A DNA stretch of 64,000 bases, from assembly GCF_910592395.1 (NCBI RefSeq), contig NC_088310.1, forward strand, positions 5,277,501 through 5,341,500, in the 5' to 3' direction. Under the pieces are notes generated by a model. It was not told the origin of the DNA. It ran no database searches and saw only the letters and a list, made by a program, of their open reading frames with translations. The DNA comes from Lineus longissimus. Its lineage: Eukaryota > Nemertea > Pilidiophora > Heteronemertea > Lineidae. A program made the translations under genes and the position numbers. Of the stretch, positions 23,201-37,088 are shown piece after piece (positions within the stretch are counted from its first letter, which is position 1; each line of letters begins with the position of its first letter).

Positions 23201-23697
23201 GCTGACCAGATATTAGGAATAAACTCATCGAGGCCGTTGTCCAGGCATTTGCTTAGGTACATAAGGACCCAACTGAAGATCATTAAGCTACGTCTGACAG
23301 TTTACATAGGACCAGTGTGGTTGTGTTATCCTCCATGGTCTTTGAACGAAGGACATCTTTCTGGACCTGGGATTCTGTCCAGAATATATGACCTCGCCAA
23401 TGACCGATTACACTGATTTATCATCTTGGCCAGTGCGACGTTTTTGACTGCTTCCCTGTACTCATCAGGTGTTCCCCCAATATTAGATTTCAGGACAATA
23501 TAAGTCCCCAGGTTACATTTGAAGCATTATTATTAGTAGCATTTTCATATTCACATCAAGATGTTTTAGAAAAGGTGCAAAGACCCAATATGCGACCTAC
23601 TTTGTCAAAAGGATCTACTTTTAACAGAATAGCTCAAGTATTAGGGCAAAGCCCTAAGCACATGAATTTCTCTTATCAAGAAGAAACAGTATCAGTG
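23201..23697. other. Spacer downstream of TTC27
   Basis: No gene or clear repeat is recognised. It includes the 3' untranslated region of the minus-strand TTC27 gene. Confidence 0.4.
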
Positions 23698-26600
23698 TCA
23701 TGAGTTTAGTTCATCGATCTTCTCAATGATTGTGTTAAGCTTTGACGTCACTGTATCGCACGATTCCACAATCTCCGGTAACAACTCTCCCAAAGTATCA
23801 CGGTGCTTTTGCTGAAAATATAGAATAAAAGTATTAAAGAATTGACTTCTAAGGATTATTGATGCCAGGTGTATTCTAATGACACTAGACCCAAATAAAC
23901 GGCCAACGCAAAACATCAGATGATTAGATATCTTCAAGCTGTAGTGATACTGAGAGCAAAAAGAAGTATTTACCCTGAGCTGAGTCTCCACGCTGTTTAA
24001 TGATAGTCGGGCAGAACATAGGAACTGGAACACTTGGGCAGTGTTTGATGACTTCTGGGCAAACTCCAGATAGGCTAAAAGGAGAGAAATGATAAGTCAC
24101 GTCACAGACCCAGTGCACCCCCTTCAGGCTTTTTTGTCCCAGATTGGTCTTCTAAAGACAAAGGCACAACCAGAATACAGGGACAAGTCCACTTTAAATA
24201 GAACAGATGGTCCTCTGAATTCAGGTCTCAAAAGGGAGGCATAGTGTTTTTATAATGCTTGCGACAAAAAAAACCAACTGTTAATAAATCATTACATACC
24301 ATCTGCTATTGAAGCTGCTTCTTGGGCGACATTTTTACTTTTCTCTATATCTTTCAGCCATTCATCCGTTTGAATCATGCACCTGAGGGCCTTCTGTAAA
24401 TACTGTATCACCTAGGAAGACAACCGACAAAGAAGCTGCAATTATTTTATAAACAGTTCAATATAAACAGTGAAAAGCTGCTCCAAAACGAGGCACAGTG
24501 CATTGTGCACTGCAAACAGTGGTACATTGTAACCAAGATGTTTAAGAATTGGCAATTAGTGAGTATCATGTAGCAGAAACATTCTTTGGAACCATTCCGC
24601 ACAAAAATTTGACTTACCCTGACATTGTTCTCTTCTGTGTCTTCATGACCTATCAGCTTGGCGTATTGCTGCCAGACACCTGCATCACTGGTCACCTAAA
24701 AACGATGACTGTGCATGAGAATATGGGTACATTGGATTTCACGCTAATCTTGTCTCGGCTGCGCAAAGATCGGCAGATTGCAGTAAATTATTCACCAGTG
24801 GACATGCATGGCTTAAGAATGACATCAGTCATATTCTTCAGTGCTGCATATTTTGGAATCGGCCACCATTTACAGGAGACAGGATTGACAAGCCTTGAAA
24901 ATACCATACCTTGGAAGTAATCTTTCCAAAGAGTTCCAGCAGTTTTGGCCGCAGAGGAGCAGATGGTTTGTCTTCAACGTTTGGTATGTCCTCATTCACA
25001 GCCCTCACAAGGATTGTCAGCAGCTAAAACAAGAGATTGACTACACTGAGAATCCAATGAAAGCGTCCACTCCTTATCCCACATACAAATATTCCATAAA
25101 GGTGTATTTTTGCAGGCTGTGGAAACGTACCGGACTACTTCCTGTTCCTAGCTAAGCACAATGACCACTGTTGTTAATGGAAAGACATAACGAATCATTC
25201 TTACCATTGCTGTGTTGCATGAAAAGAGACTCAATGGCATTTATTCATAGATTGACTTTATGGAAAGACCACTGCCCCCCCTTACCTGAATATCTGTGTA
25301 TCGATCCTTGAGATCCAACATTTTGCTATACGCTCGAATACCTTGCTCAAAGTTTCCGATGTCAATACCGATCTGCAAAAGCATGAGGTTATACGTACAC
25401 TACATAAGTTGAAATCAGAATCGCTAAATTTTTGCACTAGATTATAGCTGCCTGCCATTTGAGGACTTGCAACAGACCTAATGAAGTGGAAAAAATAAAT
25501 GCAACATCTTTTTGCACTTTGCGCTACTTTGGCCACTTTAGGTCAGCTGAAAGCATCGACTTGCACTGACCAACCTCAAACCCACAAACATTTGATCACA
25601 AGGTGTACGCTTTTCCTCGTGCAACAGCACTTCCCATCAAAAAAGGCTTACCAACAGATAGTTCTCCCACAATCTCCAGCTGTCAAACTTGCACTTGATA
25701 GCCTCACCCAATATCCTAAATGCAGCTACTCTGTAAAGAAAACAACCTATCGTGTTCAAAACTCGTACAAGACTGTGAGGGTCCCCTGCACCGGGATATG
25801 TGAGAAAAATTCTTGCATGCTGACAAGGATATAGGGAGAGCAATATAATGAAAAGGCATGTCACATCACCACTGCCACAGGACATGCTATAGAACAGGCA
25901 GGCTGAGCCCTGAAGTTCAAAACACACCAATGCAGTCTGTTTAAATCACTCAATAAGAAATTGGGTCTTTCAACTCTGCCTATAATTATTCTTTGCTAAA
26001 CCGAAACTGGATTTCATTAGGGCAGCAGATGCCAATCACTTACTTTTGGTCATCCTTGATGAGACAGGCAGCCAAATTGTTCCATGATTGAAAGCTCTGG
26101 AAGGGAAAGAATGTGCCAGTTAAAACATATTGTCAATGTGTAGTTCCGTTCATATACAGTCTCCTTTGGCATTGTAACTCCAAGGAGATCGCTTCAGACC
26201 AAAGATAGGTGGAATCGTGGCTAGATAGTGTGTCAGATGGGTTACGTTAATAAGGGTAATACTAGGGGACACACATCACACAATTGAGTGCGAGGGGCTT
26301 GGTGTTTTTTTTAAATCATTCGAAGAATTCTTGACGATACCCATTGTTGAGACAGTTTGGTGTCATGTATCAGCTGTACAGCAACGATAGCTTGGTAATC
26401 CAATTATACTGATCTTTGAGGAGGTTTGGTAATCCAATGATACTCATCTCTGAAGCAGTTTATTACTAACACCTGAATGGCAAAGATGGCTACTCACATC
26501 CGGCTCAATGCCGACCGATCGTCTGAACCCAGCTATGGCCTTCTTCAACTCCCCTTCTCCCATACAGGCACATCCATAGGTGAACCACAGCTCTTCCTAT

Positions 26601-29600
26601 TGAACGAATAAGAAAGCAATAACCCACGTCCATCACAAAAGCATAGACCACAGCCTTACTTTCTGTTAAATTGACCACTGTTTCAATGACAAACCAGCGG
26701 AAGGAATCTGTTGGTAGATGCAACAAGCTTATGATCTTTGTCAAGGTAAGTAACGATGTGCATAAGCTTTTTGATTGGCATTTCAGAGCTACAATATGTG
26801 TCAGAATGTTATGAATTCTCTGTAGTCTCTCTAGATCACAAAGTTTTGGACTGCTCCTCAGAACGTTCTCCAGTGATTGATGCAAACAATCGATGATAAA
26901 CATACCTGCAGTGGATTGAGATTTAGACATTGCTCTAAATGATCTATGGCTTCTTTCGTCTGAAAGAAAAAAAAAGGGGCCTTGACAACTGACTGGAAGT
27001 ACACCATAGTGGGAGGGAGGTAAAGGGGGGGGGGGGGTGAGGAGATGATTTTGTTCTCAGTTTAGCCGGCAACTCTTTCTAAAATATAGGGGGCTCTGTA
27101 CTGTTCTTCTCTGCCCCAGTTTTCTAACCTTTGCTGGAGACACAGGTACAAATTGGCAATAGGCTGAAAAGGAACGATATAAAAGTCTTTCATGAAAAGA
27201 TATCCTCACCTTTCCCTCCGAGAAGAGATGTAAGCCCCAGTGCTTCTGTGCTCTGCTACTTCTCCTCTTCGACATCTCCCACGCCTTCTCGTAGTGCTGC
27301 AGATCATGCGTGACATCTCCGAGGTAGCAATACAAGTCGGCAGTCTCTTTGATGGCGAGCTGCTCTCGAATAACCTTTTCTGCCTGAAAAAGTTCCAATA
27401 ACCCTTTCAATAAACGCCCATGTCTATCTGAATGAAATCTGAACTCAACCGAGATACTACCGGACAACAATCAAACAGTCATAATCTTATCAGATTCTCA
27501 TGTGCTTTTTTGAAAATATTGAGTTGGGAGCCTTTGCTGAGAAGAGTCAACAATGAAGTTCCAAGGAAAATGCCTGCCTCAGTCAAAATGAAAGTGATAT
27601 TATGTGTGTGCAAACCTTTTCTCTCCTACCGAGCACCTGATAGCATTCGATCACACTGCTCCACAGCTGCAGACGCAGGAACAACTCAAGGGCTGTCTTT
27701 GTCGATCCTACACTCACTTGAACATAACCGAGTTCTCTCTGGAATCAAACAAGACAATTGTAACATAGAACACCAACATATCCACCTAAATTGTTTACAT
27801 GCTTAAGACTCGGAACAGAGTGGTCCTTTGCATAACAGTGGAACCACTGACTTCGTCACACATTCGTCACGTACATGTATTGCCAACATTTATGGTTACT
27901 CGCTACAAAGGCCTGCATGAAATAAGAGTTTCCGATCCTGACGAGGGTAAAACAGCTATACGTTCGTCATGGGTCTCAAATAGGGAATGGACTTGTCCTA
28001 GCTAATTTGCACAATAGCCTTATAGAGGGACACCTCTCCTTCCGAACAAGCTGAGGATAGCTCACTACCATTCTACCAATAAAACAACTCTTCTCAGCTG
28101 CTGTGAAAATGTTCCTACCTCTGTATACCAAGATGTCGGCAAGGCGGATGAGAAGAACATGTGCTGACGTTCTAAAGGATTGGTGTCGTCTGCTCGGAAT
28201 TGAGCAACTAGTTCCTGAAAGTACAAGATATATTTAGACACTTCAGCCGAGTGCTTTGCTGCATGCTACTATTGTTGGGTGTCAATTGGCATGTACTGGC
28301 TTAGTCTTTCTGATACGCATAATGACTAGATCACAAGCTACTCGTGATTCTCACTATGCCTACATTTTTGCTGGTCTTACCTTGGCTTGGCATAGGCATC
28401 AGGTACAAGAAATCTTGACAAGCAAGGCAGTAGTGTGCATCATTGCAGTTTCTGGCTTTGCTTCAAGCCAAGCGCAGTCGATTATGCTACTGTGTTGGAA
28501 TGGTCCCATGGGTCAGCAGATAGAAGATGATTTTCTAATCTGCCAAGCAATTAGAGAATGGGCTCTTACCTCAACCTGAGCTAATGTCCTTAGTATTCGT
28601 TTGAAGGATGTCTTTTGTAGAATACTTCTCATAAACAATGCATGTCCGGTAACAGGCCAGCTCTGTGCATTCGATAAGATGTACTGGAAGGAAGGAGAAG
28701 AAGACAATGAGAATTTGTGAGAGAGGATTACATATAAGAAATCTCGATAAGTACCATTCAAAGTGCCTTGATAAGAACATTGTGCAGAATATAATGGTTG
28801 GTGTTTACCACTTACATCAAGATATGCATTCATCTCGTCATCAAGTAACTCACTGCCTGCCTGCATTTTCTTGTGCTCGAGGCTGAAAAGAAAGGCAATC
28901 GATGATTAGCTCATACATGTGCAAATAACGAGCTTGTACTATCAATCAATGTAATGTGTGTAGTGGATTACAAAGTTGTCCGTCTTCGAAGGTTTACAGA
29001 GTTGGTGGCACTGTTCAGGAACCAAACTTAGAAGTGAAAATGGAAGAACAACAGTGCAATTGAACTGGATAGCTCGTCAATACACAGGCACGCCCTTACC
29101 ATATAGCAAGCATCAAGCTCTGCTCATAATCCTTTAACTTTTCCTGTGGTACTTCATGGCCTTCTTCAATTTTCATCATAGGTAACAGCACATCGTTGTC
29201 AAGGGGAATGTCTTTAGGTAATGATCTTGGCTTGGTCTGCTCCTCAGGGGCAGTGTCTCTATCACATTTCCTTCTCGTCGTTCTAACAACGAGTTGCGCC
29301 AAACTCTTCTCTTGAAATTTTGTCCGCTTTCCGGGAGCGCCTTGAAAATATACTTTCTGTTACAAATCTAATATTGGTGTTAAGAAAGCAAGAACAGAGG
29401 CAAGAGTGAGACCTGAGCTGTCAACCCTCATCAAACCCGGGCCTTATTGTGTGGTAGCTAGCAGTGATAACCACTAGGCTGTGAGGCTCCTTTCTGTTGT
29501 AAGTGCTGGACGCCATCCTATCAGGCCAAGCTAACTTTTGAAGATACTGTAGTGGTGAGACTACAAGACCAAGGATATAAGGCAATGGTTTAATGGGCAA

Positions 29601-31615
29601 TTCAATTACAGATGCCTTACCTGTAAGATCAATCTCTAACCCAGCCAACTCAGCCGCTCTTGCTAAATGTTCCCTCGCCTTTGCATATTCAAAATAGAAC
29701 AGGCATTGATGTGCTGCTTCAATATGAAATTCAACAGCTACTGATAGGCTGAATTTCAGTAACTCTGGCTCTAACTTTAACACTGAAATCAGAACAGGAC
29801 TAAGTAGTATAGGTCATCAACCTGGGTAGCTAGTAAAAACTAGTTACATTTTACACGATTCAGAGGAAGATTTTCATGATGAATTCTGCAGCTATACCTG
29901 ATCTAATCATTGGCTTGCTTGCTGACATTGATAGCAGCAGTCCAGATCAACCAACCTCTGCCATAAACCTTTTCCACGGAATGGCAGGGTGCGTATTGTA
30001 TTGTTAACCAATGTGCGACTGTTAACATTACCAAGTAGAACAAACACACTGAAACAAATTTATACTACAATTTGAATTAGAAACTGACCTTTTGTCCTCA
30101 GATCCATAAACTGTGCTTTCAAGAGTGGAGACCTCACTTGTAGCAAGCTCTGATGAAGCTGGGCACATCTCATTATCCACCACTCGTGTGTCTAAAGATA
30201 AGCAAAGATTTTATAGAAAAAATTTACAGGTAATTGATCTTTTCATACTCAGCTCCATTGGTTGTGACTTTGTCCTCATAAGATCCATTTCAAAAATCTT
30301 CACTGCAGGAAAAGAATATCATATCGAGACAGAGAAACTGTGATGTCAGACTAGTGCGATTTGTGCAGCTTGCTTTATATCTGACCGACAAACAACTTTC
30401 ATTCACCTACCTGGCAGTGTTTGAAACACTGAAGACCAGCTGACAAAATCATCTCGGCAATGTACAGGTAGAGGGGGTACCTTGTGAGATTATAGATGCA
30501 TTCTCCATCCATACCAAGTTCACTCTCTATCCCATCGTTGAAATTAGAAACCTGAAAGAACAACAATTTCAACTCTATCTGTTTGTTTACCCGATTTATC
30601 ACCAGTTTTAATCGTTATGTTTATGACTTCGCTTGAATATTATTCGGTAAAACGGACAGTGGATTGAGGACAATAAAGTACCACATAACTCACCTGAGAT
30701 GTTGCAATGAAGTCATCAGGCAAAAATCCAAGAGGATTCTTCTCACTCGGAGGCCCGGTCCAATTATTCTGAACAAACATCTGAAGGCATGCAATGGCAA
30801 CAGAAAGAACATCCCTCTCACTGAAATGACAAGGTTGATGAAATGAAAATGGATTTCTGTAATCGCTAAAGTAACAATGCTGAAGGAATAAGAATACAGA
30901 TTCTACAGACACTATTCGAATGTCGTTCTTCTGGGTAAATCTGTCAATCAACTATGCCAACAACCATGACAACAATCTAAATTCCACTCAGAAGAAAAAT
31001 CTCCTTCACTAACCAAGTGCCTTTTCGTGAAAAGGAGACCAAAACCTACCCAGCATACACATCATCTGAGGAGTCAAGGTAATCTCTAACATTTTGAAAC
31101 AGCTTTTCTCCAACATCTGAAATCTGACCAGTCCACTTGAGTCCATTCAGTAAACTCTTGCAAACCTTTCCCGTCAAAACCTCTTCACCTGAAATTTGAA
31201 TAAAATATCAGAAATGACTGTGATAGCCTAGCGTTTTCTGAATCTTAAGAAATCGAAAACCAACAGTACACTACAAATCAGCATGCGGTCAGTACAGTCG
31301 GTGCCATACAGACTTTTTTGTGACTTTCAATATGGCAATAGCTTCCTCTGACAGTTGCAAGGATATCTTTCACCAGTAGTTCCATCACAGAGAATATATG
31401 TCCAGTGCATGATAGCAGGCAGTACATGTTTGATTTCCCAGAGAGTGCGCAGCTACAGGGTGCGGCAGAATGATGCCGGCCTAAAACCGGCCCGCCACAC
31501 ATGTGTAGGTGGTGCATGTATGCAAGTACAGGCGGGATAACAGGCGATCGAAAAGAACTTCAAAATTACCCAAATCAACATATTTTTCTTTCAGCCAACT
31601 AATCTCCTGATCCAT
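23698..31615 (-). CDS. TTC27: Tetratricopeptide repeat protein 27 (TTC27), complete
   Basis: A conserved TPR protein; the yeast relative Emw1 acts in cell-wall integrity, and the animal function is poorly defined. Exons in transcript order: 31570–31615, 31050–31188, 30694–30820, 30411–30551, 30089–30191, 29621–29782, 29100–29340, 28816–28882, 28570–28683, 28119–28214, 27616–27738, 27210–27383, 26906–26959, 26498–26596, 26044–26096, 25652–25730, 25286–25372, 24910–25023, 24618–24695, 24300–24411, 23974–24074, 23698–23811. All phases match and sum to 807 residues (human about 843). Family landmarks: FVQNNWTGPP, GAPGKRTKFQE, a DLYCYLGDVTHD…AWEMSKRRSSRAQ segment, then TPR units in ELWFTYGCACMGEGELKKAI and SFQSWNNLAACLIKD, and WRLWENYLLV. 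The N-terminus (MDQEISWLKEKYVDLG) is the least conserved part and its start is inferred. Confidence 0.95.
27019..27038. repeat. Poly-G tract in a TTC27 intron
   Basis: A run of about 13 G (C on the transcribed strand) lies in a TTC27 intron between exons 27210–27383 and 26906–26959. It is a likely site of length polymorphism. Confidence 0.7.
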
Positions 31616-31860
31616 CTTTTACGTATTAATCAGATTTTAAGGAATAAAAGACTTTGAGACAAAGGAAATATTAGATATTCGTCTTTTATTGCTCGAAAAA
31701 TTGAGTCATGTGGAAATCATGGGCGCTGCCATATTAGCTTAGTTACGATTTACGACGCCAGGTGGCACAGAATTTAGAATTTTGCCACGATAACGTCTTC
31801 GATTTTCCCATTAAAATCACCCAATCTACCAGCCTGATTCTCATTATATATGCGTGTACT
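31616..31860. promoter_or_regulatory. Divergent promoter between TTC27 and GDPGP1
   Basis: Only 245 bases separate the inferred start codons of the two head-to-head housekeeping-type genes, so both promoters and 5' leaders must share this stretch. I see no TATA box positioned for either. Confidence 0.6.
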
Positions 31861-34800
31861 ATGTCAGTAAGTGGTATCCATGAGTTATGTAAATTAAAGA
31901 CTTGACAGTGTTTTATTTTGTTGAAAAGACGGTTGTCAAAATCATAGTAGGCCGGCTACAGTATGTGCCAAAAAAACAGCATGGCCATGGACATGGTCAG
32001 AAAATGTATGAAAGAGACTTACTGCCACAAACTAGAAATAGACCGGGTCTAGTCTCTCGTACTCATCATTGCCCCGGACCAGGTCAAGCCAGGTCTAATT
32101 GATGATAGTATACCCATGTCAGTTAGCTAGGATCTCTGTTCACTTTGAACTTTTATCATTGATATCTATTGATCCACTGTCAAAAATGAAAAATAAACTA
32201 ATTTCGTCTTTTTACATTTCAGATTCAATGCACTTATGGAGGATCACCCACATTTGTTTATTCCCCCAGCGACTTTGATGATGAAGGTCGGAAGTGGTGT
32301 GACTCATTGACAAAATCTGAGGTAGCCTGGTTTTTAAAACTTGCATTTCTGAGCAGAGGATAAGAAAAGGAGTCTCTGTAGATAGAATTTATAACAAGTT
32401 CTACATTCAGACTTGTGCTTATCATAGAAATTAAGAAGGGAAGTCGATTATAATATTGAATGGTATACCGGTAGATATACATTACTGTGGGTGAATATGC
32501 TATAACATTACCTATTGTAGACCTACGTGTCAGGCAGCATAGCCAGGACAGTCACACTTTGGATGACTAAATAAACTTTCTCAACTCTTTCTCGTTCTAG
32601 TTTGATGAAGAACTCTGCAAGCGATGGGATGCATCAATGGAAAGTGGTCATTTCAAATACAATCTCAATGGCGTTGAATCTCGAGTTGTACCAGGCGATA
32701 AACGTTACATAGTTGAGGTAAAATATAATTTCAAACTAGAATAAGGCTCTTTCAGTATCGAAAGGCAGTTTTTTTCATGACTATCTCTAAAAGTTTTTGG
32801 TTTTGAGCCTCGAGACTTTAGTCAAGGAAAGTGGCACTGCTTGTTTATTATATGCTAAGAAAGAATTCTTCTTCTTTTTCTTCCAATTGGGTGCTTTTCT
32901 CGTTAACAGAGTATATTCAATTATACCATATGTTTGGCCAGGCTGTTACTCGGTATTCTTGGAAATATACAGTCTCTAACCCAGCATTGACTTTCATTGT
33001 TGTCTTGCGTATGAGCATTATTTGTTTCCATCCATTGGAAATTATGATTATGAATGCTCAAAATATCTTGATGTCCCCAATGCTGACCTCATTTATATTT
33101 TGCCCAAAATATTTCCTTCAGTTAAATGAAAAGCGATTCGCTGAAAGAAGAAAGCCACAACAAATAGACCATATCTGCCAACCGTTCAATCCGACCAATT
33201 TTAACTTCAACAAAATTAAGCCAGATGAGATATTATTCCAGATGAAACGAGAGCAGGATGATGCGAAAACTGTAAGTTGATTTGTTACAACTGGACCATA
33301 ATTGGCTCTAAATAGCAGTGATATGCCCGAAGGTGTTATGTTGAATACTGGTGATAATAAAGGGATTGAAGTTTCCAATGAATGAGCTAAAAAACGAATC
33401 CGAAAACTTTGTAAAGTAGACATAGTTCTCTATGAAAAACCTTATGAAACTTCTTTTCCAGCCCCAAAATTTAGTGGTCATCAATGTAAGTCCGCTGGGG
33501 TATGGACATGTGTTGTTGGTCACAGATGTTGAAAGCTGTACTAACCAGGTCCTGACAGAAGATGCCATTAGGTTTGGAATTGAAACAATGCTACTATCTT
33601 CATCGCCGTGAGTATTAGGTCGGTGTATTTCATACCAAGTAGATTGGTGAATTATGTTAACAAATCTGACAAACTGTGACCATTAAGTTATCAGACTGGT
33701 GAGTGAATGGACTGTGAAGCTTCAGTTTTTTCTGTGCACTCTAAACAATGTGGAAGCGGTCATTCTAGAAAAACCTACACTTTGGTGTCATGCTCCATTA
33801 GGTTAAAAAATGGATGTCTGTTCTGTTGTATAATGTAGTACTCCTCAGTAGCTAGGTTTAAGTTGAACAGATTTTTCAAAGTCCGAAATACAAGTGTCGC
33901 TGTCAGATGGAGCTTGCCCCTGCTGCAGAGCTGATTCATGGCGATGTTTACTACAAATTTACCTTCATTTGAAAGGACGATTCCTGTGAGTTAGTTGGGC
34001 CAACTTAGCAATCGTCTTCTTTCTTTTAGTGCATTCCGTGTTGCATTCAACAGCCTGCGTGCCTTTGCATCCGTCAACCATTTACACCTCCATGCCTGGT
34101 ATTTGCATCAGAGTCAGATTATTGAAACTATGGTAGGTAGGATTTTAGTATTGCGAGTTAATTTCACTGTGGTGCGACCAGTATGGACCAAGTACAAGAA
34201 TCAATCTGGGCTCATAATCTGAACGATAACACCAGTCTTTTTTTCCAATATCTAAAACGCATCTGATTTATCATTTTAATATTGCAACCCATTTCCTCTT
34301 TGCAAGGATGCTACTGAACTAGGTAATGGCTGCTTCGAGTTAACAGAATCTCTTGTCCATGGATTTGCGTTTCAACTTGCTGGTCAAGACATCGCTAACT
34401 TATGCAAGTGAGTAGACTCTTTCCAACTGAAAGTAATCTCTGAAGGTTTTAGGTCATTTTGGATACTTATGTGATAATTTCTATTCATTTCACTGACTTG
34501 GCAAGTTAAGATATATTGCCATGCATCCTTATGTTAATGCATCGCTGGTCACATGATGAACCTTGGCCAGTGCTTTTGAAGCTGACTGTGACATCATCCT
34601 TGTTCAAAACTTGTAACCGCTACTGAAGACTGCCAATAATGTACATATCTGATCACACTGGTGAACCATTGGACCTTGGCCAGTCTTTTCGAAGCTGATT
34701 GTGACTTTGTCCTTGTGCGCATCCAAGAATCTGGCTGAGATTCTGTTGACGTAAAATTATGTGACAGTCCTTCAAACCATTTTGTTTCCTTTCAGAAAAA

Positions 34801-35644
34801 TCCACAGGATCACATCCTACTTCATTGACAACAACTTTGCGCATAATATGAGTTTGACAAGAGGGAGAGCATTTGATGACCATAATAAACAAACCGTCCG
34901 AATCTTCCTATGGCCCAGACAATCAGTTTCAGTTCGTAAGTACGGACTCTGTAATTAAAACATCGCTGAAAAAAGATGGCATTCGTCAGTCCCAAATGTC
35001 AATGATGGGTGGATGTCTAGCATTTTACTATCTGGAAATGTGGTTTGTAATTGGATGTGAAGGAGTCCTGTCTTTCTTATCTCGTGGCTGGTTCAAGTGA
35101 TGATGACTTTTGTACATTTTCTTTGCCCATTGCTGATACTCTTCTTCATTCTTTCAGCTTCCAAGGCGGACAACCCATTTAATGTTGCTGCTGCTGAACT
35201 ATCGGGGCATTTACCAATCAGAGGTAAAATTACATGTTTAATTTTTGTTTAATTATTCGAAAGGAGAGCAAACAACAAAATAAGGAGCTAAGCAAAATCA
35301 TGAACAATTTTTTTTCGGCAATGCCATTACTGCTGATACTTTACACAAAGATATGTAGGCCAAAACTTAATTGAATTTGCTGACCACCAAACGGACTTGC
35401 AGTGATCGGTATTGCCAAATTTTCCATCCTTTTCATTATTCACCGCAGTCCATTTAACCACTTTAGTTCCAAAATGGTTTTATGTCTCGCATTCTGTAAA
35501 AAAACATTCTGGTACTTTTCAGATAGGGAGAATTTCAAGAGTATCACTGAAGAGGTTATAGACAGAGCTCTTGAAAATGAATGCCTGCCACATGATGTCT
35601 TTAACAAGATAAAGGAAGATGTAATGAGCTTGATGAAAGTGTGA
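31861..35644 (+). CDS. GDPGP1: GDP-D-glucose phosphorylase 1
   Basis: A cytosolic HIT-superfamily enzyme that phosphorolyses GDP-D-glucose to glucose 1-phosphate and GDP, thought to clear a mis-made nucleotide sugar; related to plant VTC2. Exons: 31861–31866 (only ATG TCA), 32223–32321, 32601–32717, 33122–33271, 33462–33607, 34030–34132, 34307–34407, 34796–34935, 35158–35223, 35523–35644 (TGA); 349 residues with all phases consistent. Landmarks shared with human GDPGP1: FNPTNFNFNKIKPDEILF, VVINVSPLGYGHVLLV, FNSLRAFASVNHLHLH with the histidine-triad catalytic motif HLHLHAWYL, and FNVAAAELSGHLPIR. The first exon is inferred from a perfect gtaagt donor in phase. Polyadenylation signal at 35778–35783. 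Confidence 0.95.
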
Positions 35645-37088
35645 CCAAGAATGTTAGAAAAGCAGGTTATTTACCCGACCCGATCGGGAACCAAAGGTCC
35701 ACAAGCCAGATGCCAATATCAATGTTTGGTTCCGAGAAAATAATATCATTGTTCTTGTTAATCTTGGAAGAATTATAAATAAAAATGATGTCTTAATCTT
35801 GACTCCTATTTTTCCTTCTGTCGAAGGCAGAAATTCCATTCATCTCATCTGTCTATAGGCTTGGTATTGAGCTGAGCTGAAGACCAGCAACCTGCCATGC
35901 CAGCTGGTTGCAGGGAACTCGGATGCCAGTTGGTTGGGAGTCGGTGATGGGAACCAAGGTGGAGACCAGCCACTTGCCATGCCAGTTGGCCGCAACTCTG
36001 TCCAAGGAACTGAGATGCCAGTTTGTTGGGACTCGGTCCAATAAAACGGTGGTGGAGACCAGTCACTTCCCATGCCATTTGGCTGCAACTCTAAGCTTGG
36101 AACTAAAATGATTGTGGTTGGGACTTTCTTCAAGGGGACCGAGGTGGAGACCAGCCACATATGCCAGATGGTTGTGACCTGATCCAAGGGAACCGAGATT
36201 GAGATCTGCCACTTGCCTGCAACCTCCATGATGAGAGAACTTGAGGTGGAGACAACCCAATGGCCATGCCAGTTGGTTGCAACTTGATTACAGGGAACTT
36301 TAAGTGGCGACCAGCAACCTGCCAATTATTGATTGTGAAGGTTGAAAGGGTCCTCAGAGGGTCGTATAAGCATGTGGCCAGTGTGGGACAATCGCAACCA
36401 GGTGATGCATAATTCTATAGAAAGACTTGAGTACAGTTCCAATACGGAAGTTTTTGCTTTAAAAAATTGTCACAAGATCATATTGTCGTACAAATACAGG
36501 ACAAAATAACTATTGATTTGAATAAAATTTATTTCAAGACATCAATTTACATAAACAGGTATGCTTGGACTGAAGCAGCTCCGATTTCATGTGCTATATA
36601 CAATTGTCAACATAACCCTTACATTACATGCTGAAGGGATGGCCGACTTCATAATGCGATATGCATCAAGTATTCAAATCTGCCAGGAGAATGTTCCTCT
36701 CACAAAGCATGATTTTGTATTTAGTTCCTTGTATGCAGAAATTCACCCGGTCGGCATACCTCGAATTGCTAAAAATTCTTTCAACTATAAGAATGATAAA
36801 ATGTCCAACATTCTTCAATTTTATCAGGGAACAGAGAGTGAGTGATCTCTTTATGATCAGATCTACATTGTTTTTCCATTATTCAAAGCACAGTGCTAAG
36901 GACCAAAACCAGTCAAAATCCCTCACTGAAACGGTGGTAATTTACATTACCGGTACTGTTTTACATGTAGTCTAATGTCATTTTCACATGTTGTGACTGG
37001 CCATGCAATTTCGAAACATTGTGCTGAGTTACAAAGACAGCACAGTGTTTACATGTATTATATCTTATTCAACAGCTGTCCGATATGT
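35645..37088. other. Region between convergent GDPGP1 and CRIPT
   Basis: GDPGP1 3' untranslated region with AATAAA at 35778–35783, then a degenerate tandem repeat (35880–36330). No gene is recognised in 36331–37088. Confidence 0.6.
35880..36330. repeat. Degenerate tandem repeat, units of about 100 bp
   Basis: The words ggtggagaccagccacttgcc and tgccagttggttgcaac recur about every 97–102 bp, near 35949, 36046, 36148 and 36243. They generate an open frame of 161 codons on the minus strand at 35840–36325, which has no start context and no similarity that I recognise. Confidence 0.75.

Noticed and set aside
35840-36325. 161-codon minus-strand open frame
   Set aside because: It is generated by the degenerate tandem repeat, with several overlapping frames open for the same reason.
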